From Siphonodentalium dalli (lineage: Eukaryota; Mollusca; Scaphopoda; Gadilida; Siphonodentaliidae): a stretch of 64,000 nt of DNA. The notes below the pieces were generated by a model that was not told the origin of the DNA, ran no database searches, and worked only from the letters and a program-made list of their open reading frames with translations. Where the stretch lies: assembly GCA_032622095.1 (NCBI GenBank), contig CP136068.1, forward strand, positions 163,203,465 through 163,267,464, written 5' to 3'. The translations under genes were made by a program, and so were the position numbers. This document shows, piece after piece, positions 1 through 11,230 of this stretch. How positions within the stretch are numbered: the first letter of the stretch is position 1; each line of letters begins with the position of its first letter.

Positions 1-408
1 TGTCGGTTTCAGCAACTAAGGGCACACCACTATCACCAGTTGACATCAGATGTCCTAAAATGGCACTTATAATTGATTGAATTAAATAATTAATTATATA
101 CCAAAAATGGTTGCACTCTGGTTGGTGAAAATTAAACTACGGTGATAGATTGACCCGTAGAGTGTCATCGGATAGATACCCTTGACATCAGACGACTTAA
201 TGTGGCAAATATGAGCAATAAAGAGCGTTATTGTGTATGGATATTGGTACAGATGGGTCACCTGACCAGTGGACTGGCATGGGATAGGCACACCTTCTCG
301 AGTTCCAGCCATGATTAATGGCTCAGAATAAAACATTACTTACTTAATTAACATTTTAGTAAATAGAGCGTTAAACATATATTTTTATTTTCTGATTCTC
401 GTTTACAG
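1..408. other. Left edge, no gene recognised
   Basis: I see no recognisable gene. The right end (about 383-408) is pyrimidine-rich and finishes in ACAG, so it reads as a splice acceptor for the exon that follows. Confidence 0.4.
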
Positions 409-696
409 TGTGATCCGTTTGTCGGCGCATTCTGTCGACCTTTAACCTACTCTCGAGAAATGGCTGCGCACTCGTCGTCATACGTTACTGGACCGGAAGT
501 GTGGCCAGGTCATCCCGGATCACGGAATTTTCTGACAGCTGGCGGGTCAGAGGTCAACTTGTCTCAGTCTGGTTCAGCTAACATACTGCGGCTGTGCGAG
601 TCCAGCACGGACAATGCACTGCGTGGACCCAGCGGAGATCAGCTGTATCTCGAACCGGGGAATATAAAGAGCGACGCGGATCAGGGCCAGACATAG
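409..696 (+). CDS. Possible terminal coding exon of an unknown host gene
   Basis: The frame is open from the AG at 407-408 through the ATG at 460 to a TAG at 694-696, about 95 codons. The sequence just upstream (ttctgattctcgtttacag) is a good acceptor, and the reading frame runs straight back to it, which fits a final exon better than a free-standing 78-codon ORF. The predicted peptide is Gly/Ser-rich and polar, without membrane segments or a motif I know. Composition is more balanced than the AT-rich surroundings. The rest of the gene would lie left of the window. It could also be a chance ORF; no homology was available to decide. Confidence 0.4.
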   Translation, partial: CDPFVGAFCRPLTYSREMAAHSSSYVTGPEVWPGHPGSRNFLTAGGSEVNLSQSGSANILRLCESSTDNALRGPSGDQLYLEPGNIKSDADQGQT

Positions 697-1049
697 TCAG
701 ATTAACCCAGGAACGTGGCTAGATGGTCGCCGCTGGGGTTGTCCACCTTATATTTACCAACTGCAGCCACCCCGCCCCACATTTGAAAAAACAAAACTCC
801 CAGGTTCTCAAATTTTATAGAAGTTTATGTTTGCAGTCCAGCCCCCTCTCCTCATTGCATCCATCCCCTGTAGCCCCCCCGCCCTTGCACCCCCTTCAGT
901 TGAAACTTTGCAACTGTAATCAAAAGCTTTACGCCCGTTTCCAATTCGACACAAATAAGAGGTTGAACAATTTCAAATTGGTGGCCATTTCAGGCCGCAA
1001 TTTGACCAACAGTAGACAATTGTGGTACTGTTGGCCTAAACACATTCCC
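697..1049. other. C-rich tract and non-coding sequence
   Basis: This follows the putative terminal exon and could be its 3' UTR. It is rich in CCCC and CCACCC runs and resembles the C-rich tract at 6525-6610. An ORF here (723-1067) has no recognisable content. Confidence 0.3.
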
Positions 1050-2175
1050 CACTTATTATACCACTAATTATACAACTAATTATACCTAATTATACTACTA
1101 ATTATACTACTAATTATACAATTAATTATACAACTAATTATACAACTAATTATACGTAATTATACCACTAATTATACCACTAATTATACCACTAATTATA
1201 CCACTAATTATACCACTAATTATACCACTAATTATACCACTAATTATACCACTAATTATACTACTGATTATACCTTATTATACCACTAATTATATCACTA
1301 AGTATACCACTAATTATACCACTAATTATACCGCTAATTATACTTAATAATGCCACTAATTATACCACTAATTATACCAAATAATACCACTAATTATACC
1401 CATAATTATACCACTAATTATACCGCTAATTATACCGCTAATTATAGCATAATTATACCACTAATTATACCTAATTTTACCACTAATTAGACAATTAATT
1501 ATACCTAATAATACCACTAATAATACCACTAATTATACCACTAATTATACCACTAATTATACCACTTACTATACCTATTCATACTACTAATTATACCACT
1601 AATTATACCACTAATTATACCACTAATTTTACCACTAATTATATCTATTCATACTACTAATTATACCACTAATTATACCACTAATTATACCTAATAATAC
1701 CACTAATTATACCCAATTATACCACTAATTATACCTAATTATACCACTAATTATACCACTAATTATACCTAATTATACCACTAATTTTACCTAATTATAC
1801 CACTAATTATACCACTAATTATACATAATAATACCACTAACTATACCACTAATTATACCACTAATTATACCACTAATTTACCACTAATTATACCTCTAAT
1901 TATTCATAATTATACCACTAATTATACCTAATTTTACCACTAATTATACCACTAATTATACCTAATCATACCACTAATTATACCACTAATTATACCACTA
2001 ATTATACCACTAATTATACCTAATTATACCACTTATTAGACCACTAATTATACCTAATAATACCACTAATTATGTCTGAGTATACCTAATTATACCACTA
2101 ATTATACCTAATCATACCACTAATTATACCTAATTATACCACTAATTATACATACTTATACCTAATTATATATAA
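1050..2175. repeat. 12-bp AT-rich tandem array (accactaattat)
   Basis: About 1.1 kb of imperfect head-to-tail copies of accactaattat. Many units are shortened to tacctaattat or changed at one base, giving mixed 8- and 12-bp spacing. It has no coding content. The same unit reappears at 5598-5838, so the array is probably one locus split by later insertions. Confidence 0.95.
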
Positions 2176-2177
2176 CT

Positions 2178-3110
2178 AGGGGGCTGCCCGTCACAAAATG
2201 ACGGGTATACATACAAATGTTCTTTGTTATTTTCTAGTGCCCGCGTTCATGGACCCATGGAATGGTCATGCTTCTCTTTTTTGTTTTACTGGATGCGCGT
2301 TGGAACACTTTATTTCACTAAAACTGTATTTCTACACACCCAGTCCACATATGCGCATGCACATATTGAACGAAACAAAATCAGCATAATATTTAAATAT
2401 TACTATAAACCAACTGAAACATACTCAATTCAGGAGCCTTTATTCGGGAGCTTGCGGCACATTTTGAACGGACCCCCTTTGGAACCTGTATTCAGCATGC
2501 CGCCCAATGATCACACGCCCTGCACTGCGCGGCCCATTTGTATGAACACTTTATTTCAATAACACTGTATTTTTACCATCACCCCATCACCCCAACCCAT
2601 GTATATGCATGCACATATGGAAAGCAACAATCAAGATATTTTACTTTATCTATACTGAAACAGGCTCAATTCGGGAGCCTTATTTAGCGGGGGAGGGGCA
2701 TACAGCCCCTTTCTGCGTTTCGCGCACATTAAATGATCTTAAACTACGTGCGCTTCGCGCACATTTTGGGAGCTTGCAGCACATTTTAAACGGACCCCCG
2801 TTGGAACCTGTATTCAGCATGCAGCCTAATGATCACACGCCCTGCACTGCGCGGCCCATTTGTATGAACACTTTATTTCAATAAAACTGTATTTTACCCC
2901 CACCCCAATCTCCCCAACCCACGTATATGAATGCACATATGGAACGCAACAAGCAAGATATTTTACTTTATCTATACTAACTGAAACAGGCTCAATTCGG
3001 AACCTTTATTTAGCGGGGGGGGGGGGCCTATAGACCCATTGTAAGCTTCGCGCATATTATATTATCTTTAACTGCATGCGCTTCGCCCACATTTTGATCT
3101 TTTAAACATT
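2178..3110. repeat. Tandem repeat with about 323-bp period, roughly 2.5-3 copies
   Basis: The phrase cagcatgc-gcc-aatgatcacacgcc recurs 323 bp apart (about 2493 and 2816). Flanking segments also match: ggaacctgtattcagcatg, tgaacactttatttcaataa, and ggctcaattcggagcc-like text. A more diverged copy starts near 2225. A G run (3016-3026) sits at the end of the last copy. The block begins ctagggggctgcccg, similar to the ctag...gcccg start at 3895, which suggests one class of dispersed element. Confidence 0.8.
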
Positions 3111-3660
3111 TTTTGTATCAGATTTGCACTCAACCGAAAGATTAAAAGAGCTTTAAAATTAGCGTCGGCAGTATAGTATTTACATGTATTATTAGTCCCG
3201 GCCCGGGAATGTGATTTTTCTAACTGTTCCGGCAAATTTACTGAGTTCGCGGTACCCACTGGCGGGAGGCCAGACTGTGTCCATTCACCATCTTCCGAGT
3301 ATACCGGTACTCCTTCGATTCCACACTCAATGCACAACTTTCGTATCAAAGACAGCATTCTTTACTTATGTTCAAACCCAACTGGCAAATTAAAATACCA
3401 TATTAGCACCCATTCCCAACGACGAACGTTCGAGCATTGGCTCTGCGTCCCACTTCATCCACCCATTCCCAACGACGGTAGAACGTTCGAGTCTTGACTC
3501 AACTCTCCGCGACAAAATCAACATTCGTTACCTAAATTCACACTGAACATGAACTGACACATTAATTTAGCGCATATTTCCAACAACGCTTTGGTAGAGC
3601 GCATGGAAGTTGCGTGCGACGTCAATGGCGTCATTTCGACAAACGTCATAATAAATAGTG
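3111..3660. other. Non-coding; short duplicated motif
   Basis: The phrase acccattcccaacgacg followed by gaacgttcgag occurs twice, about 53 bp apart (near 3409 and 3462). I recognise nothing else. Confidence 0.4.
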
Positions 3661-3894
3661 TCTATACTTGAGTGCAAATACTGCATTTGGGGACCCTGTT
3701 ATATCTCAGGTTTGCTTTGACCAATCGGCGTGAAATTTGGTGAGTCATCTTCTAATCAAATTTGGGCAACATTGCACGCATGGTTGAAAAGTTATAAGCG
3801 CGCCAAAAGCGTGACCGAGTTATACACACCCCCCCTCACACACACACACACACACACACAGATACACAGACAGACGACGGGTTATATATATATA
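3661..3894. repeat. Dispersed repeat ending in (CA)n and ACAGACAGAC tail
   Basis: A single unit with gtgaaatttggtgagtcatc near its middle, a (CA)n tract at about 3836-3860, gatacacagacagacgacgg, and a TATATATA end. The same layout of body, ACAGACAGAC and TATATA ends the neighbouring 122-bp arrays. Confidence 0.6.
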
Positions 3895-5597
3895 CTAGAT
3901 GATGTGCCCGACGTTGTCCGGGCTATTCAAAAACCAAATTTCAAGTCGATAGCTCTACCCAGCCCGACGTTGTCCGGGCTATTCAAAAACCAAATTTCAA
4001 GTCGATAGCTCTACCCGTTTCCGAGATCTGGTCTGCGCATGCGCGAAGCTGGCGTCGCACGGGCTCGGCGACCCGATAAAATTCGTATCCGGGGCAAGAT
4101 ACATTCACATAGCAAATTTCAAGTCGATAGCTCCACCCGTTTCCGAGATCTCGTCTGCGCATGCGCGAAGCTGGCGTCGCACGGGCTCGGCGACCCGATA
4201 AAATATATATGAGACTAGCCGGTGAGCCCGACGTTGCCCGGGCTATTCAAAAACCAAATTTGAAGTCGATAGCTCCACCCGTTTCCGAGATCTGGTCTGC
4301 GCATGCGCGAAGCTGGCGTCGCACGGGCTCGGCGACCCGATAAAATTCGTATCCGGGACAAGATACATTCACATACCAAATTTCAAGTCGATAGCTCCAC
4401 CCGTAATATATGCATGCGATGCTCCATATGGGAGGGTATTTAATGCACGGGCTCGGCGACCCGATAAAATTCGTATCCGGGGCAAGATACATTCACATAC
4501 CAAATTTTAGGTCGATAGCTCCCCCGTTTCCGAGATCTGGTCTGCACATGCGCGAAGCTGGCGTAGCACGGGCTCGGCGACCCGATAAAATTCGTATCCG
4601 GGGCAAGATACATTCACATAGCAAATTTCAAGTCGATAGCTGCACCCGTTTCAGAGATTTCAAGTCGATAGCTCTACCCGTTTCCGAGATCTGGTCTGCG
4701 CATGCGCGAAGCTGTCGTCGCACGGGCTCGGTGACCCGATAAAATTCGTATCCGGGGCAAGATACATTCACATAGCAAATTTCAAGTCGATAGCTCAACC
4801 CGTTTCCGAGATCTCGTCTGCGCATGCGCGAAGTGGGCGCCGCACGGCTCGCCAATACGACGTTGACGACCGCCTGGTCAAACTACATACACGTACCAAG
4901 ATTCGTCCCGATCGGTCGAGAATCGTAGATTTGTATCAATGACATACAGACAAACATGCAGACAGAGGTCTTCAAAATATATATGAGACTAGCCGGTGAG
5001 CCCGACGTTGTCCGGGCTATTCAAAAACCAAATTTGAAGTCGATACCTCCACCCGTATCCGAGATCTGGTCTGCGCATGCGCGAAGCTGGCGTCGCACGG
5101 GCTCGGCGACCCGATAAAATTCGTATCCGGGGCAAGATACATTCACATACCAAATTTCAAGTCGATAGCTCCACCCGTTTCCGAGATCTGGTCTGCGCAT
5201 GCGCGAAGCTGGCGTCACACGGGCTCGGCGACCCGATAAAATTCGTATCCGGGGCAAGATACATTCACATAGCAAATTTCAAGTCGATAGCTCCACTCGT
5301 TTCCGAGATCTCGTCTGCGCATGCGCGAAGCGGGCGCCGCACGGGCTCGGCGACCCGATAAAATTCGTATCCGGGGCAAGATACATTCACATAGCAAATT
5401 TCAAGTCGATAGCTCCACCGTTTCCGAGATCTCGTCTGCGCATGCGAAGCGGGCGCCGCACGGTCTCGCCAATACGACAACGACGACCGCCTGGTCAAAC
5501 TACACACACGTACCAAGTTTCGTCCCGATCGGTCGAGAATCGTAGATTTGTATAAATGACAGACAAACCGACAGAGGTCTTCAAAATATATATGAGA
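3895..5597. repeat. Two elements built of a 122-123-bp tandem unit
   Basis: The phrase caaatttcaagtcgatagct recurs at about 3934, 3991, 4113, 4254, 4377, 4622, 4777, 5032, 5154, 5273 and 5395, mostly 122 bp apart. Each unit also carries gtttccgagatctggtctg, gcgcatgcgcgaag and acccgataaaattcgtatcc. Two elements are visible. Each starts ctag-gatgtgcccgacgttg or ctagccggtgagcccgacg and ends cgatcggtcgagaatcgtag, a gacagacaaac-like tail, then TATATATGAGA (about 4982 and 5597). The many overlapping ORFs here are by-products of the repeat. Confidence 0.9.
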
Positions 5598-5838
5598 TAG
5601 ATTATACCACTAATTATACCACTAATTATACCACTAATTAGACCACTAATTATATCACTAATTATACCACTGATTATACCAATAATTATACCAATAATTA
5701 TACCACTTATTATATCACTAATTATGCCACTAATTATACCTAATTATATCACTAATTATACATTAATACCACTAATTATACCTAATTATAGCAGCTAATT
5801 ATACTTAATTACACCTAATTATACCACTAATTATATGG
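5598..5838. repeat. Second block of the 12-bp AT-rich tandem
   Basis: The same accactaattat unit as at 1050-2175, about 20 degenerate copies. The two blocks flank the 3.4-kb composite of other repeats. Confidence 0.9.
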
Positions 5839-5904
5839 AAAATGAAACAATAAGAATAATTGTTAAGCTAATCCTTCCCTGACTGGAGATACCTGGAATT
5901 TTGC

Positions 5905-6065
5905 GAAAACCCTGTTCCAATGCATTCTCTTATATATGCGAATACATTGGCCTGACAATATTTACATTGACCGTGTAAGCCAATGCATTCTCTAACATAT
6001 GCATGCGATGCTCCATATGGGAGGGTATTTAATGCATGCAATGCTCCATGTGGGAGGGTATTTAA
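5905..6065. repeat. Fragment of hairpin-ended element, copy A
   Basis: It begins CCCTGTTCCAATGCATT and CTCTTATATATGCGA like the other copies, but the hairpin is incomplete. A segment shared with the copy at 49.9-50.0 kb (ggcctgacaatatttac) follows. The end is a two-fold repeat of gctccatatgggagggtatt; one unit of this also sits inside the 122-bp array at 4418-4443. Confidence 0.6.
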
Positions 6066-6796
6066 TGCTGCATCAGCGCAACTCATGTCATGAAATGGTT
6101 AAATTTCCAACTAATGTTCTGTCAGGTTGTATGAATCCAACCACCCCACCCCAGGGACGTTGCTATGGGGTTTCAACTGGGGGTGAGACCATAAAATTTC
6201 CAACTCTATAGGATTTGGTATAATATGGATGTTTTACATTACTAATAGATTATTGAACATGAATCTATGGTTGGTAAAACATACCAGTCTGAACTTGAAG
6301 GAAATGCTTTGCTTTCAATTTCATGTATGTGCTCAGGTAATGAGCATTACTGGAATTTATTTACTCAAACTTGTAATATTGACATAATATTGCTACCTTG
6401 CAGGACAAATTTAAATAGACTGATTAATATGCTATGAGAGGAACTAAATGTATAAGTATAAGTACAACTATTTCAGTCATGACGTTTCCAACTATTGGAA
6501 ATTATGGTCCTCATGGTGTGAGACACCCCCCCCCCCCACACACCCTCCCTTCATCCTCCCTCACACCCCTCACACGCCCATGTCGTTACACCCCTGCACC
6601 CCCTGTCGCCACGTTCCTGGATTAGTGAACCGATCAAAGTCCGATTTGACGATTACGAAAACGATCACAATTAAACGTCCATAAATAAGAACGCTCTTTA
6701 TTATATAGCGTTTTGTAGCGATGGACGCTCTTTATAAGATATGATATCATTTGATTTTTTGCTGCATGGGCTAATAAAAATTCAAAGCATGTTAAA
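6066..6796. other. Non-coding; poly-C tract
   Basis: Contains ccaactaatgttctgtcag, shared in part with 52210-52240, and a C-rich tract at 6525-6610 ending gccacgttcctgg. No gene is supported. Confidence 0.4.
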
Positions 6797-7248
6797 GGTG
6801 CTCAATCCGACCAGACGCTCCTAAATTACTATTTCTTTGGCTTAGAGGGTAAATAATATTTGATTCGAGTCGAGAAGCCCACCCATCAAAGCTCAGAGTG
6901 ATCAGATATCGATTTTTGAAATTTGTTACTTCTCGAGATGTGTAATAATCTGTGGCCCAGAAACACGTAGTCAAACTGAGGGTCTTGGACAAAATTGCGG
7001 ATGAAGATGGATAACTCTAAAATCAAGAGGTAATATGGTCAAATTTCGTGATACTTTACTGATAATACGGCCATTTGTTGAATAAAATTTTGATAAATAA
7101 CAAGTTTTGGGAAATTTTATACCATAGTTGACAGTGGTTAGCATTATTTTGTTGCATTAAATCGATTCTGATAACTAAAGCGTATATTGAAGAAATGTTG
7201 TTGTTGTATCTCGATGATATGGGGAACATCTGATCGGATTGAGTACCT
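6797..7248. mobile_element. MITE with TTAA flanks, TIR AGGTGCTCAATCCGACCAGA
   Basis: The left end AGGTGCTCAATCCGACCAGA and the reverse complement of the right end AGGTACTCAATCCGATCAGA match at 18 of 20 bases. TTAA lies directly outside both ends (6793-6796 and 7249-7252), as expected for piggyBac-type insertion. At 452 bp it encodes nothing. A truncated relative lies at 28627-28800. Confidence 0.8.
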
Positions 7249-7460
7249 TTAAAAGTTACTCTTTGGAAAGTCGATATCTGCCCATCAAAATTATTAATGG
7301 GTTCATCAGTCCCATCTAATTATTTCTATAGTATCGAAAACGTACATAAAAATGGTGCTTCGTATGGTGTCAAATCGGACAATGGAGTATATAACCATTA
7401 AAGGGACACAAGGCACTCGCAGTGGAATAATGTACAAACAGAAAAGTTTGTAAAAACATT

Positions 7461-7587
7461 AGCACTAAGAAGAATATGAAGAAATATATCATATATTTAT
7501 ATATTCAGCATTGATAGTTCTCCAATAATAATAATAATAATAATAATAATTTACTAAATGCCGATGCACTTATACGAGTTGTGTTAA
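7461..7587. repeat. Left flank with (ATA)n and 31-bp direct repeat
   Basis: The first 31 bases (7461-7491) are repeated at 8123-8153 with 3 mismatches, on the other side of the hairpin-ended element. An (ATA)n microsatellite lies at about 7524-7551. Confidence 0.6.
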
Positions 7588-8120
7588 CCCTGTGCCAATG
7601 CATTCTCTAATATATGCGAAGTCGGCTTTGGTCGCCTCGCATACATAAGAGAATGCATCTAACTAATTTTATATTATTTTTTATAATTGTTAAAGAATGT
7701 AAGAAAAAATGATAAAACAAAATTGTTAAAGAATGTGTGAAATAAAAATAAAAAATGATAATTTTTTGTATAGAATGTAAGAAAACAATTATAAAAATGA
7801 TTAAGAATGTAAGAAAACATTATCAAAAATGATAAAGAATGTTTTAAAAAATTATCAAAAATGATAAAAAATTGTTAAAGAATGTAAGAAAAGATGATAA
7901 AATTGGTTAAGAACATCAGGAAAAAAATTATGATAATTGTTACAGAATGTAAGAAATGTTTTTTTTTAAATGATAAGCCGAAAATGATTAAAATTGTTAA
8001 AGAATGTAAGAAAAATTGATAAAAAAAATGATAAAGAATTGTTGGGCCATTGCATTCTTATATATATGTGAGGCGACATATGGTCGACTCGCATTTATAA
8101 GAGAATGCATTGGCACAGGG
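7588..8120. mobile_element. Hairpin-ended AT-rich element, copy B
   Basis: The termini are inverted: CCCTGTGCCAATGCATT at the left and its complement, ending CACAGGG, at the right. Each end holds a long self-complementary hairpin around CTCTTATATATGCGAG with a short GGTCG-type loop region. The left hairpin is damaged in this copy. The interior is about ten degenerate copies of gttaaagaatgtaagaaaa with atgataaa. There is no coding capacity. Confidence 0.8.
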
Positions 8121-8562
8121 TCAGCACTAAGAATAATATGGAGAAATAGATCAACTGTGTTCAAATAACGTAATGACGCGTGTATGTAAATATAACAGTT
8201 ACGGTTACAGTTATTTGTTAACAAACATCGCTCATCGTGTAGTGAGTTCAAATATTATAGTCCGAATATGGTTTTCTGAATACATTTCAATGTATTACCT
8301 TTTCCCATGTATACCATCAAGTTTTGATTAAACTTTGGCATCGTATTGGAAAAATATTGGTCTTATATGGGTAATTCCACTGTAATAGTAATGTTTTCAT
8401 AACAATGGATTTGACATTCGAAATATCATTACAGGAGAGCTATAAATGGTGAAAATATGAAAAAGTTTTCCATGTACTTGTTGACCAATAGTTGATTATA
8501 CAGAGTATACTTGCCTATAAAACAGCGGGAAATTACCGAAACGTAGATCGTAGCGTACCTCT
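8121..8562. other. Non-coding
   Basis: Apart from the 31-bp direct repeat at 8123-8153 I see no feature here. Confidence 0.4.
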
Positions 8563-9365
8563 TATAAGGGTGGATACACACATGCATGTAATCTCTGTAT
8601 GTAAAATACATGTATTTTACATGGCCACGCCAATAATTGACAACATTAATCACCTACGCGCGAGAAATTCGTTGTTAACAGTCCAGACAAGTGAGTAGTT
8701 ATAAGCGAAGTCAAACTGTCTGCTGTCAGGACATTTAAGGCCAATCCAAAACATGTCTTCTCTTACGGATGCGGAAATTAGTCAAGTCTGTGTGATATCT
8801 GGCATTTTATTAATGCACGAACACGAGATGCGACACGTCTGGCATACAGAACATGTTCGACCACGATGCTTGTTTGGCGTGGGGTCTCGAAAGCTTCAAA
8901 TCGGTAAGGGACTTAGTTGAATACATGTATATCGGTCGGAATAATCTGGACAAGGTACAATATAATATGTTATACTTAAGTAGCTCAGAGTTAGCCACCC
9001 CGCCTGGTAACTTTCGTGATCATATATATAGCCGCAAGTCGGGGATCACATATAGCCACAAGTCGGGGGAATCCTGATCCACCACTGCTATAAATATCAA
9101 AAGAGGACTGGTAATTATTTACATATGGAACGCCCACCATATGTGTTATCCCACGAACAATTATTTTAAGTGGCCTGGCGACTCGGTTCAAGATAACGGC
9201 TTTTCTACATTCCGACTTAATTGGAACTAGAAATCAGTGGGGTCAACACGTCGACAATGATTGGATTGTCAGTGGACACATATTACATTGTCTGTGAGAT
9301 CCATGTAAAACGCCAAATACACGATAATTACAGAGATTACATGCATGTGTGTATCCACCCTAAGG
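8563..9365. repeat. Widely spaced inverted repeat, possible 0.8-kb TIR element
   Basis: About 60-bp arms at 8563-8622 and 9301-9365 are inverted copies beginning AGGGTGGATACACACATGCA and ending in TTTTACATGG, with some divergence in the middle. No clear target duplication was found. The right arm ends 11 bp before the next MITE. Internal ORFs are short and unrecognised. Confidence 0.6.
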
Positions 9366-9376
9366 CACGGTGAAAT

Positions 9377-9821
9377 GTGACCCGCCATATCAAATCCAGT
9401 CGTAAGTCGGGATTTTTGTTACCCTGTGCCAATGCATTCTCTTATATATGCGAGTCGACCATAGGTCGCCTCGCATATATAAGAGAATGCATTGGCCTAA
9501 CAATTTTTTATCATTTTTTTAAAATAAATATTTCTTACAATTTTTAGGACATAAAATAAAAAAAACATCCATTACCCTGCAGGGAGCCCCACACATATGT
9601 AGAAGCATATAGAAGAGTGCCGTCTGCTCATGTTAGCCTGGGGCTCTGTATGGGTGAAATTATAAAATTGTTAAAGAATACAATTGTAAAAAATTGTTAG
9701 GCCAATGCATTCTCTTATATATGCGAGGCGACCTATGGTCGACTCGCATATATAAGAGAATCCATTGGTACAGGGTAAAATAAAATCCCGACTTACGACT
9801 GGATTTGATATGGCGGGTCAC
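9377..9821. mobile_element. MITE with TIR GTGACCCGCCATATCAAATC containing hairpin element copy C
   Basis: The outer arms (9377-9420 and about 9777-9821) are near-perfect inverted copies starting GTGACCCGCCATATCAAATC. AAAT flanks both sides (9373-9376 and 9822-9825), a possible 4-bp target duplication in low-complexity sequence. Exactly between the arms lies a hairpin-ended element (9422-9775) with both hairpins complete. The interior also holds a short unique stretch (9563-9655). Confidence 0.8.
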
Positions 9822-9827
9822 AAATAC

Positions 9828-9887
9828 GTTATTTCACTGTAACTTTCGTTATTTCACTGTAGCTTTTGTTATTTCACTTTAGCTTTT
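9828..9887. repeat. 20-bp tandem, three copies
   Basis: gttatttcactgtagctttt is repeated three times with small changes, immediately right of the MITE. Confidence 0.85.
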
Positions 9888-10391
9888 AAAGGAAATTTGG
9901 GTCAACCAGTTGTTTCGTTATAAGACAATTTGTTGTACTATTTAAAGTGAAAACGCCGCACAATTTAGCAACGTTGCACGAACATTAATACAGCGCATAT
10001 AATGTAAAGAATACATACAGTTTTTTTGTTTGAATACCTGAAATGTATCATTCGTGTCTGGAAAGATATATCGAATTTTCTATATTTCTTTCTAGCCACT
10101 CATGAGATATTTCGGTATTGAAACGAAAACTGTAGATATTCTCTATTTATTTTGGATTCGAGAAACCACTTCAAAGGCCTTGAATCCCCTTAAACTCATG
10201 ATAATTTCGTGACTGTTATATATCTATCTGATGCATATGTGTCGTTTTATATCTATCTGATGCATATATATGTCGTCATTTGCAATGTCTTTTCTGTTTA
10301 TAATAAAAGCTTTTAGCTTTCCCAAAGTCCCAAGACTTCCGATAGTGCTTCAATATAATCCAATGCATGGGTTGACTGACCGCGCGCAGCC
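9888..10391. other. Non-coding
   Basis: Contains a local duplication of tatatctatctgatgcatat (about 10219 and 10248). No gene is supported. Confidence 0.4.
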
Positions 10392-11230
10392 TATACATTA
10401 CACAGGCGTCTGTGGAACAATATCAGATATACCAATTATATACTCTACCAGTGACAAGGTTCACAAGTTCGATTTTGGGAAAAACAGCACCATCTATTAT
10501 ATTACTAATAAATTCTCTATATCGTTCAAATCAGTTACAATATATTTCAGTGTATCTTATTGGCCATGAAATTTCCTTTCTTTTGATGTATAATTCCATA
10601 GTATTAAATGAAGGGAAGTCGAGACATCGTACCGAAAACTTGCCATATCTACTGGAAATATATTCAATAATTCTAAAAATGTGTCAACTCAGCCGAAATA
10701 TGCCCTAGCGTATGTTATGGGGCATAACATTTTCTTTCGTTTGATATATATCTTGACGAAATCTACTTAAGCGAAGTTGAATTATCGCACGGGGAATTCG
10801 ATAGTTCGATAATTGTGATCGTAATAATTGAATTAGTATCCATGTATAATCACTACTTACCGGACAGGGAGACTGACGACCGCTTTATAATCATTACTTA
10901 CCGGACAGGGAGACTGACGACCGCTTTATAATCACTACTTACCGGACAGGGAGACTGACGACCGCTTTTTGCCGGTAGGATTTGTTAGTTTTCGATACGA
11001 TATCTCGACTTCCCTTCATTTGTTACTATCCTATTATATATCAAAAGAAAGGAAATTTCATGGCCAATACGACACAATGATATATATTGTGACAGAGAAG
11101 AAGGTTTTTGAGAATTTATGAGAAATATGATAGATGGTGTGTTTTCCCAAAATCGGACTTATGAACCTTGTCACTGTTATAGTATATATTAGTATATCTG
11201 GTATTTATCCCCAGAGGCCTGTGATACATC
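10392..11230. repeat. Large foldback: about 250-bp inverted arms around a 340-bp core
   Basis: The left arm (about 10392-10645) and right arm (about 10988-11230) are inverted copies. Paired landmarks are gtgacaaggttca, cgattttgggaaaa, ccatgaaatttcctttcttt and gaagggaagtcgaga. By eye they are roughly 80% identical. The ORFs in the left arm (10270-10708) lie inside the repeat and I do not regard them as genes. Confidence 0.85.
10851..10968. repeat. 41-bp tandem, three copies
   Basis: Units start at 10851, 10892 and 10933 and are almost identical (cactacttaccggacaggg, then gactgacgaccgctttataa). They occupy the core of the foldback. Confidence 0.95.

Noticed and set aside
4161..5555. Many overlapping 60-118-aa ORFs on both strands with similar peptides
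   Set aside because: They are translations of the 122-bp tandem unit, whose length is not a multiple of three; no domain is present.
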